NCBI GenBank assembly: GCA_026120185.1
Contig: JANUWF010001819.1
Span: 1,364,001 to 1,428,000 of the forward strand
Source of the DNA: Voacanga thouarsii
Taxonomy: Eukaryota; Streptophyta; Magnoliopsida; Gentianales; Apocynaceae
DNA length: 64,000 bases
Direction: 5' to 3'
This document shows, in pieces, positions 10,401-21,135 of the stretch. Under the pieces are notes generated by a model. It worked only from the letters and a program-made list of their open reading frames with translations, had not been told where the DNA came from and did no database searches. The translations under genes and the position numbers were made by a program. Within the stretch, counting starts at the first letter, position 1. Each line of letters opens with the position of its first letter.

Positions 10401-13400
10401 TGTAATACCCCGCCCAACACCACCTTTGACTATGGGAAAAATTCATGCATTGCATAGCATCTTGCATTTTAGGTGGTAGCTAGAATAATTTTATTTGCAT
10501 GGATGCATGTGAATTTTTCCGTTACTCTTGCATTTGAATTAATTGATGTGAAATAGTTGTGTTGTTGAAGATTTGGTTAAGGGAGGTTGGTCGAAGATTT
10601 GGAAGGATGAGTATTGGGGTGGTAAGAACTTCTTGTAGAAAAATTAGCATTGGAGTTGTTTTGAAATAGCAGAGAGGTTGGTGATTTCCTTTGGTGACCC
10701 GAGTTCGAATCCTACCTTTTGTGAAGTGAGTTTCTCTTCTTGAAATTCTTTTCTTTAGACCGTTTCTTATCTTGGCCGAAAAAGAATCTAGCTATCCTAG
10801 AGAACTTTTAGTATTTTTACTCCAAAGAAATAAGTCTCTATATTTATTTCCTAAATTCAAGGACTTTGATGTGAATAAAGTTTACCTTTAATTTTCAGCT
10901 TGTGTTCCTTAGGATTTTCGAAAAAACCCCTAGCTAGGAGCCACTTTGAAGAATTTCAAGTGGTATAAAAACTCTGCTTGATGAATATTAGAGTTAGGGA
11001 ATATATTAGGGAAAAATCTTATTTCGCCTCTTCAAGAATTCTAGCCATAATCCTTTTATTTATTTAATTGTTTTAGAGAAATATTTTAACTAAAGTCTTA
11101 GATATTTTCTTTGGGTTTAAACGCCACTTCCATAGGAGTAAGACTCTATATTTAACTCTTAAGTTCAAGGATTTTAGCTAAGGATGAAATTTGTTTTATT
11201 TTCAGCTTTTGTTCCCTTGAATTTTCGGAAACCATAAGCTGGAAATATTCTGGAAATTTTTCCAGATTTTGTCTGCCACCTTGGAGCACCTTTAGCTCAA
11301 TCCAAACTCTTCTAGTACTAGAGGAAATCTTATCTAAATCCTTGATAAAACCAAATTTTATTTCAATCCAAATTCAACTAGGATTTCTTCCTTTTCCTAG
11401 CTGAATTTCGGTAGCTTTGAATCTACATAAGCTGTCCGAAATTCCAGCCATCTTTAGCTACAATCCAACTTTGAAAATCCTAGCTCAAAACACCTAGAAC
11501 ACTCCTTAATAATTCAACTACCTTAGATGCACAAAACCAGAATTTCTATCACCAAAAATTACTGATTTTCGGCAGCTTGGAAGCCAGAAAAAAATCGGTC
11601 AGCTTGCACAGAATTTTCGTCCAGCTGTGCACTCCAAAACACACGAAATTTTGCACTCCAAAACCTACCAAAACTCCTTGTTGATTAAGGCAATATCAGC
11701 ACCCAAAACCCTCACCTTTTCCCTGGAAATTTCGGCAGAATTACAGCCTGAACAATCCAGAATTTTTTCTCCTTTTGTTCAGCGATTTCGCACAGCTTGC
11801 ACAGGATTTTTCAGTCATCAACATCCACTCAAACTCTTCCTTGTTTGGCCCAAAATTCTGAACACATTTAGCCCTTCCTTTGAGCAGTATTTCGGCCAGC
11901 ATAGAGGAGCAAATTCCAGAATCTTTTCCTCCATAAAACTCACCTAAAAACCGGCAGCAAGGAGACGCGCGCAAGTTGGAAATTCCGCCTTTGCTGTCCA
12001 AGAAACCTAAAGCCATTAGGAGTCTATCTAAACATCACCATCTAACCCTAAACCAATCTTCTCCAACTTTAAATCATAAAAACCGTCTACCCTCTCCATT
12101 CTACACGAAAATTTCAGCAACTTCTCTCTGCAAATTTTCGAAACCAGAAGAGTTATTCCAAGCAAAAATCGAACACACCTTAAGGTAAGCACAAATCCTT
12201 TCAACCTCTTGATGCCGTTTTCTCTAATGATTCTTTTCTCTTTCTTCTACCCTTAAATCACACCCTATAGAGGCTGATTTCCTCTTCTTCCTAAATTTTC
12301 GGTCAACTGAAGCAAAGGAGGTAGCTTCTCTCTTCTTCTCAAGCGAACTCGGGACAATCACCATAGGAGCATCGAGACCTCATTACCCTGTAGTTGCAAG
12401 GTAAGGGAATACCCTCCCTTGATGTCGAAAGTAAAGTTTAATGGTGTTTATTAGCGAGATAAACATGTGGTCGTAGTATTTGATCTTTGGGGATTGAATA
12501 GTTTACTTGGAATTAAATAGGAGATTGCGAATTGTTAAGAAAATAAATGGGATTAGAGCATGTTTGAATTAATTGAGACCCTGATCATGATATTATATGG
12601 TTTAGATCAGGAGGATAATTAAGGAAAGCCAGCTGTGAATTTATCGCATTTATTTGAGGCATATCAAGTAAGTCCTTGTACAAACTCTTTTATTAAATGT
12701 TGTGATGGTAAGTCCTTTTATAAACTGTTTTGTTAAAGGTTGTGATGGCGAGTCAATGTTGTGAAGCTTTGTAAAGCTATTTTTAAACTATGTTTGCTTA
12801 GGTTGTAAACGTGGATATTTATTCTTTAAACGATTTTGTCAAACTAATGGTTTTAGCAAGAAAACTATTCTTTTCCTTAAATTTTTAGAAATCTCTTTTA
12901 AAGAAAACCACGTTTTACAAAGCCAAGGTTTGAAAATATTTTGAATCAGGAATTGACGGATATATTCGTTGAGTACTCAATAAGGATAGGCTAACAATAC
13001 TAGTCTTGGAGGGCTAGCGTAAGTCTTCTGGCAGGAGGCCACCTCCAGAAGATGAACTCTGCTTGAAAAGGCAACAGTGTTGGTTGGTCAAGCCAGTCCG
13101 AGCTAGCATTATGCCTGAAAGGTATTATTTATATTCCCGGCGTGGACACCCAGATGGTTTTGTTGGGTGTAGAGATGGAGGAGTATCTCACCCGGTGGGC
13201 TGTATACTCATCTTGATCAGAACGCCCAACGTGTGGTAATCTGGTCCGGACAAGGTGCACAAAGTGTGGTGCCTTGGCCAATTTGTTCTCATGGAGCCCA
13301 ACGTGTGGTGACATGACTTTTATCTGAGTGGAGGATTTATTTTGTACAAAGTGTGACAATGAGAAAAACCCACTCCTTGCGAAAAGAGATTGTTTATGAC

Positions 13401-13807
13401 TTGCCAAATTATTTTTTTTTCAAATGTTTTACACTTTGCATACACATACTATTCAAAACACCATGTGCACACACAGGACTTACTAAAATTTATTCTCACA
13501 CCATTTTACATCATGTTTTCAGGAGATAGACTGTGCTGAGTCAGTAGGGCATGTAATAGTTGAAGCTTTTGCTATTTTCTCTATCCGTTCTAGGAGACAT
13601 TTATTGCTTATGCTTCTAAACAATATTTTGTTTTATTCCGTTTTGCTCCAAGTTGAGCCTGATGTAATAAGAATATTTCTTTATTTATCTAAGTTGATCC
13701 TTTTGGAGATTGCCTTTATATTTTATACCTCGTTCTAAAGAACCTTTGTCCTACGGGACGGGGCGACATCCCCGCCCTTTTAGGGTACGTAGTCGTGGGG
13801 TGTTACA
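10401..13807 (+). mobile_element. 3.4-kb solo LTR of a second Ty3/gypsy-like family
   Basis: A 3407-bp block starts TGTAATACCCCGCCC and ends CGTGGGGTGTTACA. It is flanked by the perfect 5-bp duplication ATTTC at 10396-10400 and 13808-13812. It has no gag or pol; open frames such as 11627-11947 look like chance. A second copy in the opposite orientation lies at 19406-26382. Very long LTRs with TGTAACACCC ends are known in Tekay/Del and Retand-type gypsy elements, so that placement is an inference. Motifs shared by both copies include the GGTACGTAG segment near the 3' end and the GAGTACTCAATAAGG segment near 12971. Confidence 0.82.
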
Positions 13808-13812
13808 ATTTC

Positions 13813-15114
13813 TTTTTCTAGATTTATGTTTTCTTTCTTTCTTTTCTTTTCTTTTAGTAGGGCCTTTTGTACTGACCCTTCCTTGAGATGGATTCAAACT
13901 GATGGCACAACAATGTAACTGAAGTATTTTCTTTACTTTATTCTTCTTCTTTCTTCATCTTGGTCTTCTTGACTGTACTCTTATTATTTTATTTTTGGCC
14001 ATTAAGGACAATGTCCAGTTTAAGTGTAGGAGAGAATAAAGGTTGAAGTACTTTTCCATATTATTTTGTGATAATTTTTTTCAAAAATTTTAGTGGTTTC
14101 ATTGTCAAGCAAGATTGTAATTCTTTTTCTTACTTGGATATAAGTGTTGTCATTCATTGGGTGAAAATTGATGAAATTATTTTATTGGAAAAGAAATTTT
14201 TCAAGACTTGAAAATTTTGATTAATCTTACTTAGGCATTAGTGTTTGAATATTATTTGACTCATCTAGTGCAATAGAGAAGATATGATGAATATGGGAAG
14301 AGTTATTGGCTAAATTTTGTATTATGAGTTTAAATTTTGTTAGCTTTGAGTTATGATGAAAAAAATGTGAGTTGTAAAATGATCTTTGAGAGGAAAGACT
14401 GAAAAGAATGCTGAAATTTTTTATTTGAGTTGAAGAGAAAAACAATGAGTGCAAATAACATTATTGTTAGTATGGATTGCAAGAAAAGACTCTTATTGAT
14501 GATCTTTGAAGACTTTTAGCTGAAAAGGGGGTCAATATAGGGAGAAGTAGCAAGTGTACTCGGTGCACTCTCTTGAGGCTATCCCGAAGGCAAAAAGGCA
14601 AGCAAGAGCATAAAAAAAAGAATTGTTGAAAAAAAAATAAGTGATTACTAAAAAATGGGCCAATACGGTGTGTAAAGAGAAATCCATACATTTGAGGCTA
14701 TCAATTCCCTGAGTCACTGAAAAATTTTTGAGAGAAAAAAATTTGGAGTGCTTTCCTCACATAATAACTTAAGTTGTGCAATTTTTGGATATATAATGTT
14801 TGAGTTGGTAGATGGCTTGACCTATATGATTCATGTTTTCTATATTTTTACTTGAAAAGTGAAATAATTTTCTTAGATTAAAGTATGCACTTGATTAATT
14901 TGACTTCAAGAGTTTGGTGATGTCTTGGCCAATGTTTCAAAGTTGAAATTGTTTTCAAAGGGTATGAATGACAATGGTTGTATCTAAAGTTTGAAAGGAA
15001 GACATGATCTTTGCTATGATAAAGAAATTTTTGAATGAAAAAAAAAAATCTTGTGTTGTCTTGATAATTTTTCTTGGACTAAAGTGTTTTACTTGAGGAC
15101 AAGCAAATGTTCAA
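13813..15114 (+). other. 3' non-coding region of the Ty3/gypsy element
   Basis: Downstream of the integrase the element continues without a credible ORF. It has AATGTCCAGTTTAAGTGTAG near 14009-14028 and a second AATGTTCAAGTGTGG motif near 15106-15120, the kind of T/G-rich text common before the polypurine tract in this group. No envelope-like frame is apparent. Confidence 0.65.
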
Positions 15115-15127
15115 GTGTGGGGGTATG
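15115..15127 (+). promoter_or_regulatory. Polypurine tract
   Basis: GTGTGGGGGTATG directly precedes the 3' LTR, the position expected of the primer for plus-strand DNA synthesis. It is only moderately purine-pure. Confidence 0.7.
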
Positions 15128-15817
15128 TAATAAGGATTAAAATCACTATTCTTTTCCTAGTTATTTGAGGTTGTTTTAAGATACGCTTATTGTAAAAACT
15201 AGGCATATTCCTTTCTATTTGACATTTTGATTGTAAAAGGTATTTTTGGCAAATGTGTGCAAATTTAAGTTAAAATCGAGCAAAGAGTTATTAGCTAATT
15301 TCATGTTTATAATGAATTGAACCTAATACATGTTTTGGTTAGGATAAGCTTGATTGGCAAATCTGTTAATATAATCAAAATATAGGATTCCATGGATTGG
15401 GACATGAAGTGAGATTTATCTAAATAGAATCATGACTTGTAAGATGATTGAGTTTTACTTTATATTCCTTCATGATGCCAAGATAATAATTAGTTGAGAG
15501 AATTGTTAATTGGTTCATTGTCATGTTTTCTATTGTACTTGTCTAAATTGCATAAACCTACATCCTTGAGTTGTATATGTTTTTCTAGTTTTTCTTTTTA
15601 TTCTTTTCTTACTTTATTTGGGTCAATTAAACAATGAAAGAAAAGTGATTAGTGTGTACTTGTTCCTTTGAGGATCGATACTCGTTAATTTCCTGTGCTA
15701 TACTTGTGATGAGTATACTTACTCACATGTGTATTTTAGAATTAATGTTTTAATTAAAATTTAATTGAATGATGGATTTCAAATTAATGATTTTATATAC
15801 CTAAAATTTAAGCATCA
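15128..15817 (+). repeat. 3' LTR of the Ty3/gypsy element
   Basis: It aligns with 3682-4373. The terminal TG has become TA (TAATAAGG against TGATAGGG), while the 3' end keeps GCATCA and is followed by the duplication GAAGG. Confidence 0.9.
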
Positions 15818-15822
15818 GAAGG

Positions 15823-16485
15823 CATTTTGTAAAAAACATAATGTTGATGTTCCTGATATGAATTCTTCGTATGTGGTTAAACGTAGTCATTACCAACATG
15901 ATGATGTCAATATAAAGGATCATTATCAAGTTAACATATTAAATAAAGCTATAAATTCTCAAATTTTTTAGCTAAATAGTATATTTAAGGAACAAGCAAT
16001 GGATCTTCCTACTTTTAGCTCAACTTTGGATCTAAGGATGCATATAAATCCTTTAGTATTAATGATATTTTCTTTCTTGTAGAAAAATATTATCCTTATG
16101 ATTTCACTGAGTAGGAAAAAATAAATTTGAAGTATCAACTACAACATTATAAGTTTAATGTCCCATAAATCATCTAAAATAGCAAAATCTATACACACTT
16201 TCTGATCTTTGTCAAGGATTAGTAGAGGCGAATATGTCAAAGGTGTATTTTCTGGTTAATAGATTGATCTGTCTACTATTAACTCTTCGTATTTCAACTG
16301 CAACTATTGAAAAGGCATTTTCAGCAATGAAAATTGTCAAAACAAAACTTCGTAACAAAATGAAAGATGAGTTACTTGTAGATAATCTTATTGTTTATGT
16401 TAAGAGAGAGAGATTACTGAAACTTTTTACTCAAACTCTATACTTGATGATTTTATATCTTTGAAAGAGCGTCGTGAACAATTCT
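15823..16485 (+). pseudogene. hAT transposase pseudogene, 3' part with dimerisation domain
   Basis: This continues the frame broken at 3681. The segment KHNVDVPDMNSSYV near 15833-15875 is a strongly conserved signature of the TTF/MYM-type hAT family, and FSSTLDL-like text near 16015 follows. The C-terminal dimerisation domain is seen as RISTATIEKAFSAMKIVKTK and KLRNKMKDELLVDNLIVYVK across 16287-16410. A stop at 15969-15971 and further frame breaks disable it. A closing segment near 16448-16482 reads DDFISLKERREQF before a stop, the normal end of this family. Confidence 0.88.
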
Positions 16486-16657
16486 AAGTAAAGGTACATT
16501 ATTCATCCTTAATAGTTCTTTTTTAATTTATCCAAATATTTTCTCTACTCATATTAATAGATATCATGTTTTTTATATAGACTTTTATAAAATACTTACT
16601 ATAACATACAACAAATTATGCTAAAAGAATTTTTATGTGACATAGTTAAATTTAGTT

Positions 16658-16679
16658 CCCCCCCCCCCCCCCCCCCCCC
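16658..16679 (+). repeat. Poly-C tract inside the hAT right end
   Basis: A run of 22 C lies just inside the right terminal repeat. G-rich text next to the terminal GGAGCCA motif is common in this hAT group (here seen as C on the plus strand); the length suggests slippage expansion. Confidence 0.8.
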
Positions 16680-16716
16680 TAAATGTTAAAATCTTGGCTC
16701 CACTACTGATGGTGGA

Positions 16717-16997
16717 CATAATTAACTAAACATTTTACACTACTTAATATTTTTATTCATACTTGCATATTTATTTCAAATTAGCTTTAAAATTTTTTAT
16801 AGTACTTAGCTACATTAATATATAATAATTAATATTATAGAAGTTGTAGTAAGAATGTTATTAGACAGAGTTTAATAGTAAAATAAACTTACAAGAAAAG
16901 ATGGAGAAATTTTGTATTTGAGCCTTAATGCTAATATGTGTGTGTGTGTGTAGGTAGATTATATATATAGATATATTTTTATATAGATTATAGGTAG

Positions 16998-17044
<47 letters not shown>

Positions 17045-17217
17045 GGGTCAGGTAGTGTTAAGCTGGGGATAGGGATCGGGACGAGGAATGAAGCCTACCC
17101 TCAGCCCTGTTCTGACTTAAATTGGGAAATTCTTGGCCCAATCAGACTGGACCAGGTAAGGTCCTCAATTTAAATGCAAAAATTGTTATCCCTACTATCA
17201 TCTCTGCTTCTTTAAGT
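16717..17217. other. Intergenic stretch with TG and TA microsatellites
   Basis: After the hAT target duplication comes AT-rich DNA with a short (TG)n run near 16938-16951 and a (TA)n tract at about 17000-17038. A more GC-rich stretch near 17047-17160 holds no recognised gene. Confidence 0.6.
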
Positions 17218-17528
17218 GCCACCATCCTTGCCTTTTGAGGAACTGCCACCTTTGCCCTTCGAAGTTAAACTAACTCACCATTAATGTTTTCTCATAGTTG
17301 AATCAAGGCCTGGCACTACCCTCAATGTTTCCTATTTTATCATCATCTCTTGACTTTTCATTAATCTCAATTTCTACATCAATAGTTATAAATTCTATCT
17401 CCCTTATTGCCTTTGGCTTCAAAAAGTATATATCACACTTGCCTCTTCTATGTTACCCAACTTTGGTCCTTTTACTAAAAGTTAGTTGAATCAAGGACCA
17501 TAATTGTGGACAAAAAGTTCTTCACTAC
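17218..17528. repeat. Left arm of an interrupted inverted repeat (original copy)
   Basis: These 311 bp recur in reverse complement at 23233-23549 with scattered differences. The stretch is the flank of the copia element before rearrangement. Its protein-coding status is unclear; I recognise no domain. Confidence 0.85.
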
Positions 17529-19334
17529 TGTTGGGATGTATGCCCTTTTAGACTAGGTTTTTTATGTAAAAAATCAAATGTTTTAATAAAAAATTTTATT
17601 TTCAGAAATTGTTTGTGAATTTACAATTTTATTTGTGCACAATTACGTTTGGAAAAGACCTATTGTGTTTAGGTAAGTGGTCCATGTGAATGGAGGTCTT
17701 TCACAGTAAGGTATGGATTACGAGTTACTTAACAGATAAACTTTTGTTCTTCACCGATTGATGAGAATCGAAATTTCATCATATCTAGGTTATTATATTG
17801 TGAATTTTAAATGGGGAATGGCTTACCTTTAACCAATGAGTAGGCTACTCACTTCATAACATAAGCGCATTTCGAATACGTAAAACAGAACCTATAGTAG
17901 TAGTTTCTTAAAGTACTATATGGTAGAAACCTAAACTACTACCACTACAGCGTAGACTAGTACTCTACGACTTGAGTATGAGTTAGTGCTCTGACGAAGC
18001 TAGAAGCATATGCTTTAATATGCTATAGTTGAAGTTCTATCATAGGGCCAATATACTTGCATGTTGGGTATGTGTGACTAGTTAGTTAAGACTGACTTGT
18101 ACAAGATAGTTTCTATACAATATCACCCATTGTGGTTGTCTGAATGATCTAAATATTCAAAGCTCTGGGAAACATGACTTGGATATTTGCTTTAGAGTAG
18201 CTCCCTTGGAAAGCGAAAATAATCCAGGAAGTCATGGATCATTGGATTAGAGGCTTAAGAATGGTAGATGTCATTTAGAGAGGTGTTAGTACACTTTTTC
18301 CTCTTTGAATGTACGGCGATGTATAGAGGGGTATTTTAGTCATTACACTTGTAGATCGGAGACTTTGCTAGCATAGCACTATCCTTAGGGTTAATATTTT
18401 CTTATAGTAATATTAGAAAATATTTAAAATATAAAATACAGCTATTTATATGGCAAGGGTATTTTGGTCATTTTAGTAGCCAAGGCGGTGTGTCTTTTGG
18501 TCCCCAGTATAGACCGTGAGTCCTAATTAAATACGGGCTAAGGAATTGATCTTAAATTAAATAGAATTTATTTTATTTAAGTAGCCTAATTATTTATTGG
18601 GCTAGAATAAAATAAAAGTCTATAAAGAGAGAGAATTAATTAAATTAGTTTAGTTGATTAATTAATTATTCAGGGTTTTGGCGCAGTTTGAATAATTAAA
18701 GATTAACCTGGGACTAAACTAATATAGGCTTATTTATTAGACTAGTTTATTTGGGTTGAAAAATTAATTATTTGTTGGGGTATTAAGTTGGTTCTAACTA
18801 GAATAATTAATTAAGCCCAATGGGCTAAACTAAGAGTCTAATAGCCCAATCCAGTTTAACTTAGGGTTTTATTTATGTTAAATAGGAGGATTGGAAACAT
18901 GGTTGTTGAGATAACACACATACTCTGAGACGGCTTCTTTTTTGTAGAGCTAGACGTCTCTCTCTCTCTCTCCAGAAAATTCCCTAGCCTATTAGTTGTT
19001 CACAAAACGGTAGTTAGGTGGGCCATATACTGGAAGATTGAGAGTTCGACGTTCATATACATGCAAAGACGGAGTAGGAGGCTTGCAAGAATCGCACCAA
19101 AATCAGCATACCTACCCCGGTTGTGCACGTTCTAGTCCAGCCACCTTTGAAAACCAGAAGGAGAGGTAAAAATTTTAAAACCTCGAGATTGAGACAGGGG
19201 GCAACCGGCAACGGCTATGGCAGCCGGAACCTAAACCGGCCCTGCCCTGGAATCTCTATTCTTGTGTTTTTCAATTTTTTTTTTTATGTTCGCTTCCGCT
19301 GCATGCCCTGTGTTTTTCGCTTTCCGTGCCTTCA
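17529..19334 (+). mobile_element. Solo LTR, family shared with 57976-59795
   Basis: This 1806-bp block starts TGTTGGGATGTATGCCC and ends CGTGCCTTCA. Its flanks are ACTAC (17524-17528) and ACTAT (19335-19339), a 5-bp duplication with one C-to-T change. The pre-insertion site survives, inverted, near 23233-23245, where the two flanks are contiguous. It is homologous in reverse orientation to 57976-59795. There is a CT-rich microsatellite near 18959-18972 and no coding frame. Confidence 0.87.
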
Positions 19335-19343
19335 ACTATCCCC

Positions 19344-19405
19344 TATTGGGGTAAGACAGGGGATGCACAGTAGCAGTGAGCAAACACATAAACTAAGGCA
19401 ACAGT
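19344..19405 (-). repeat. Copia 3' LTR, distal fragment
   Basis: GGGGTAAGACAGGGGATGCA here matches the beginning of the other LTR at 32451 onwards. The terminal TG is TA. The LTR is interrupted at 19405 by the solo LTR and resumes at 26388. Confidence 0.85.
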
Positions 19406-20101
19406 TGTAACACCCCCTACATACGTACCCAAAAAGGACAAGGATGTCACCCCGGCTAAATGACAAGGGGTCTTTATAATGAGGTAATAAAAGACTTATC
19501 CAAAGAAATACCTCTAATAAAAACTTAACGTTTTACAATCCAAATAAAACACGTACAGCGTCTCAAAATATAGAATAACAAAGTAGCTATCTTTGAATAA
19601 AATAAATAATTATAAAGTCCAAAATCTTAGACTCTAGCCCTAGTCGTGTCAACAGTGCTCACAACCTGAAAACATGCATAAAAGGAGTGAGAAATAAATT
19701 TTTTAGTAAGTCCTGTGTGGGTGAAAGTGCTAATTTGAAACCATTTCATGAGATGTATTTTGAAAGTACCAAAAGCGCAATTGCATTCTTAAATAACCAT
19801 TTTAAACACAAGAGTGAAGTTTTCAATTTACAATCTCAATAATTAACTTTATTTCAAGTAAATCAACCACTCAACAAAAACGTGGACAATGAAACCTTGC
19901 ATCATAGTCCGATTCATAAAACCTTGCATCATGACCCCTGCTAACTATACTGTAATACTACTGCACTACAGTACAGCAAGCGATCGGCCAACTAGGTAGG
20001 GATGCTCCTCCATCTCCCATTCCCCTGCTAACTTCAGTTGTCCATACCGAAATATAAATACCATTCTACTTGGAATCGGTTTGCGAGCTTGGACTGGCAT
20101 G

Positions 20102-21135
20102 ACTCCCTAACACTGTCACCTAATCAGAAACGAGTTTATCGCCCAGAGGTGGCCACCTACCGAAAAACTAGCTCGACCATCTTAGACTAGTGATAGTAGC
20201 CTACCCTTATTGAGTACTTAACAATCTTGCCAAAAGAAAACACATTAGTATCAAGTAGTAACCAATAAGAAAGTATCAAGCATGGCTTGGTCAGCCTTTA
20301 TAAAACCATTTAGTGCAAAAATCAAGTGAAGTGTTTTGAAACCCTTTTTGTTTTAGGAAACAGTGTGTGAATTGGAGAAGAGTAGGAAAAGTTGGACATG
20401 CTAAATTTTTTATCACATTAAACCATGTTTCCATTAATATCTCAAAACATTTGACAACTTGCAATTGCTATGTTTTACAAACGGTTTTATGCAAGAACCT
20501 ACCTCAGAAGAGCAAATTAATTTCTTATTCGAAAAGAGTGAATCCTTACTCTTGATAACCTTCCACATCTAAAAGTCACAAAGTAATCTAGTCACAATCT
20601 AGTCCTAGTATTTCAAGAAATCAATTGCATACAACAAGCAATCCAATTAACTTTTCGCCCATCTTTCTACTTCAATCCCAAGTGTCATTCCATGGAATTA
20701 TTCACAGAAATATTGCATAAAGGATTGACTAGTTATTAAAATAGAAGTTGCTCGAGAGAGTATTTAAGTTATCTAATGCAAAAATATTAAGTAACTGAAG
20801 AATTTAAATAAATAGATATTCATTTAATTATTTACATAGTTAATTAAAATATTATTTGTTTATAGCTATAGGAAAATAATTGACTAAGGTAATATATTAT
20901 TTAATGGACAGGTAATTCATTAGGTGATACATGCATATAGCACTATTAAAAACAGCAGTGAGAACAATAATATCAATAGTAATGGTAATAACAATATTAA
21001 TAGTATTAATATTAGCAATAATAATAATAAATATAGTAACAACATTAGTTTTAATATTAATAGCAATATTAATGAGAGTTAATAAACTAGTGGCACTATT
21101 AGGGTTTCCTACATTAAATCCTTTATTACATCCTA
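20102..21135 (-). repeat. Direct repeat, copy 1, within the rearranged solo LTR
   Basis: It matches 23552-24573 in the same orientation. In a 145-base sample (about 20421-20565) I count 11 differences, all transitions. It includes an A/T-rich region of ATT/ATA triplets that creates long but meaningless hydrophobic frames. Confidence 0.88.

Larger units (their letters stand above)
3682..15817 (+). mobile_element. Ty3/gypsy LTR retrotransposon, Athila/Tat type, inserted in the hAT transposase
   Basis: The element is bounded by 692- and 690-bp LTRs and flanked by a perfect 5-bp duplication, GAAGG, at 3677-3681 and 15818-15822. Order inside: 5' LTR, primer-binding site, gag remnant, protease, reverse transcriptase, RNase H, integrase, a long non-coding 3' region, polypurine tract, 3' LTR. 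The pol order (RT before integrase) defines Ty3/gypsy. The tRNA-Asp-type primer site and the protein motifs fit the Athila/Tat branch. The gag N-terminal region is absent and all frames carry stops. Two solo LTRs (4622-6150 and 10401-13807) account for about 4.9 kb of the 12.1 kb. By eye, about 10 differences in the first 88 aligned LTR positions indicate an old insertion. Confidence 0.9.
675..16708 (+). mobile_element. hAT transposon (TTF/MYM-type), split by a nested retrotransposon
   Basis: The 8-bp sequence ATGGTGGA occurs at 667-674 and again at 16709-16716, the target duplication length of hAT elements. The right terminus (about 16691-16708) reads inwards as CAGTAGTGGAGCCAAG, close to the CAGGGGCGGAGCCA-type ends of the Tip100-like hAT group. 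The left terminus CAATGGGTAAGCCA matches it at about 9 of 14 positions. Between the ends lie two halves of a hAT transposase pseudogene in the same orientation. Without the nested retrotransposon the element would be about 3.9 kb, a normal size. The ends are decayed, so the exact left boundary rests mainly on the duplication. Confidence 0.8.

Noticed and set aside
11627..12188. Overlapping frames of 106, 91 and 70 codons as a possible envelope-like gene of the Athila-type element
   Set aside because: They lie inside the 3.4-kb solo LTR, overlap on both strands and have no envelope features such as a signal peptide or membrane anchor.
19123..19410. 95-codon frame with a basic N-terminus
   Set aside because: It spans the end of the solo LTR (19334), its target duplication and the copia LTR fragment.
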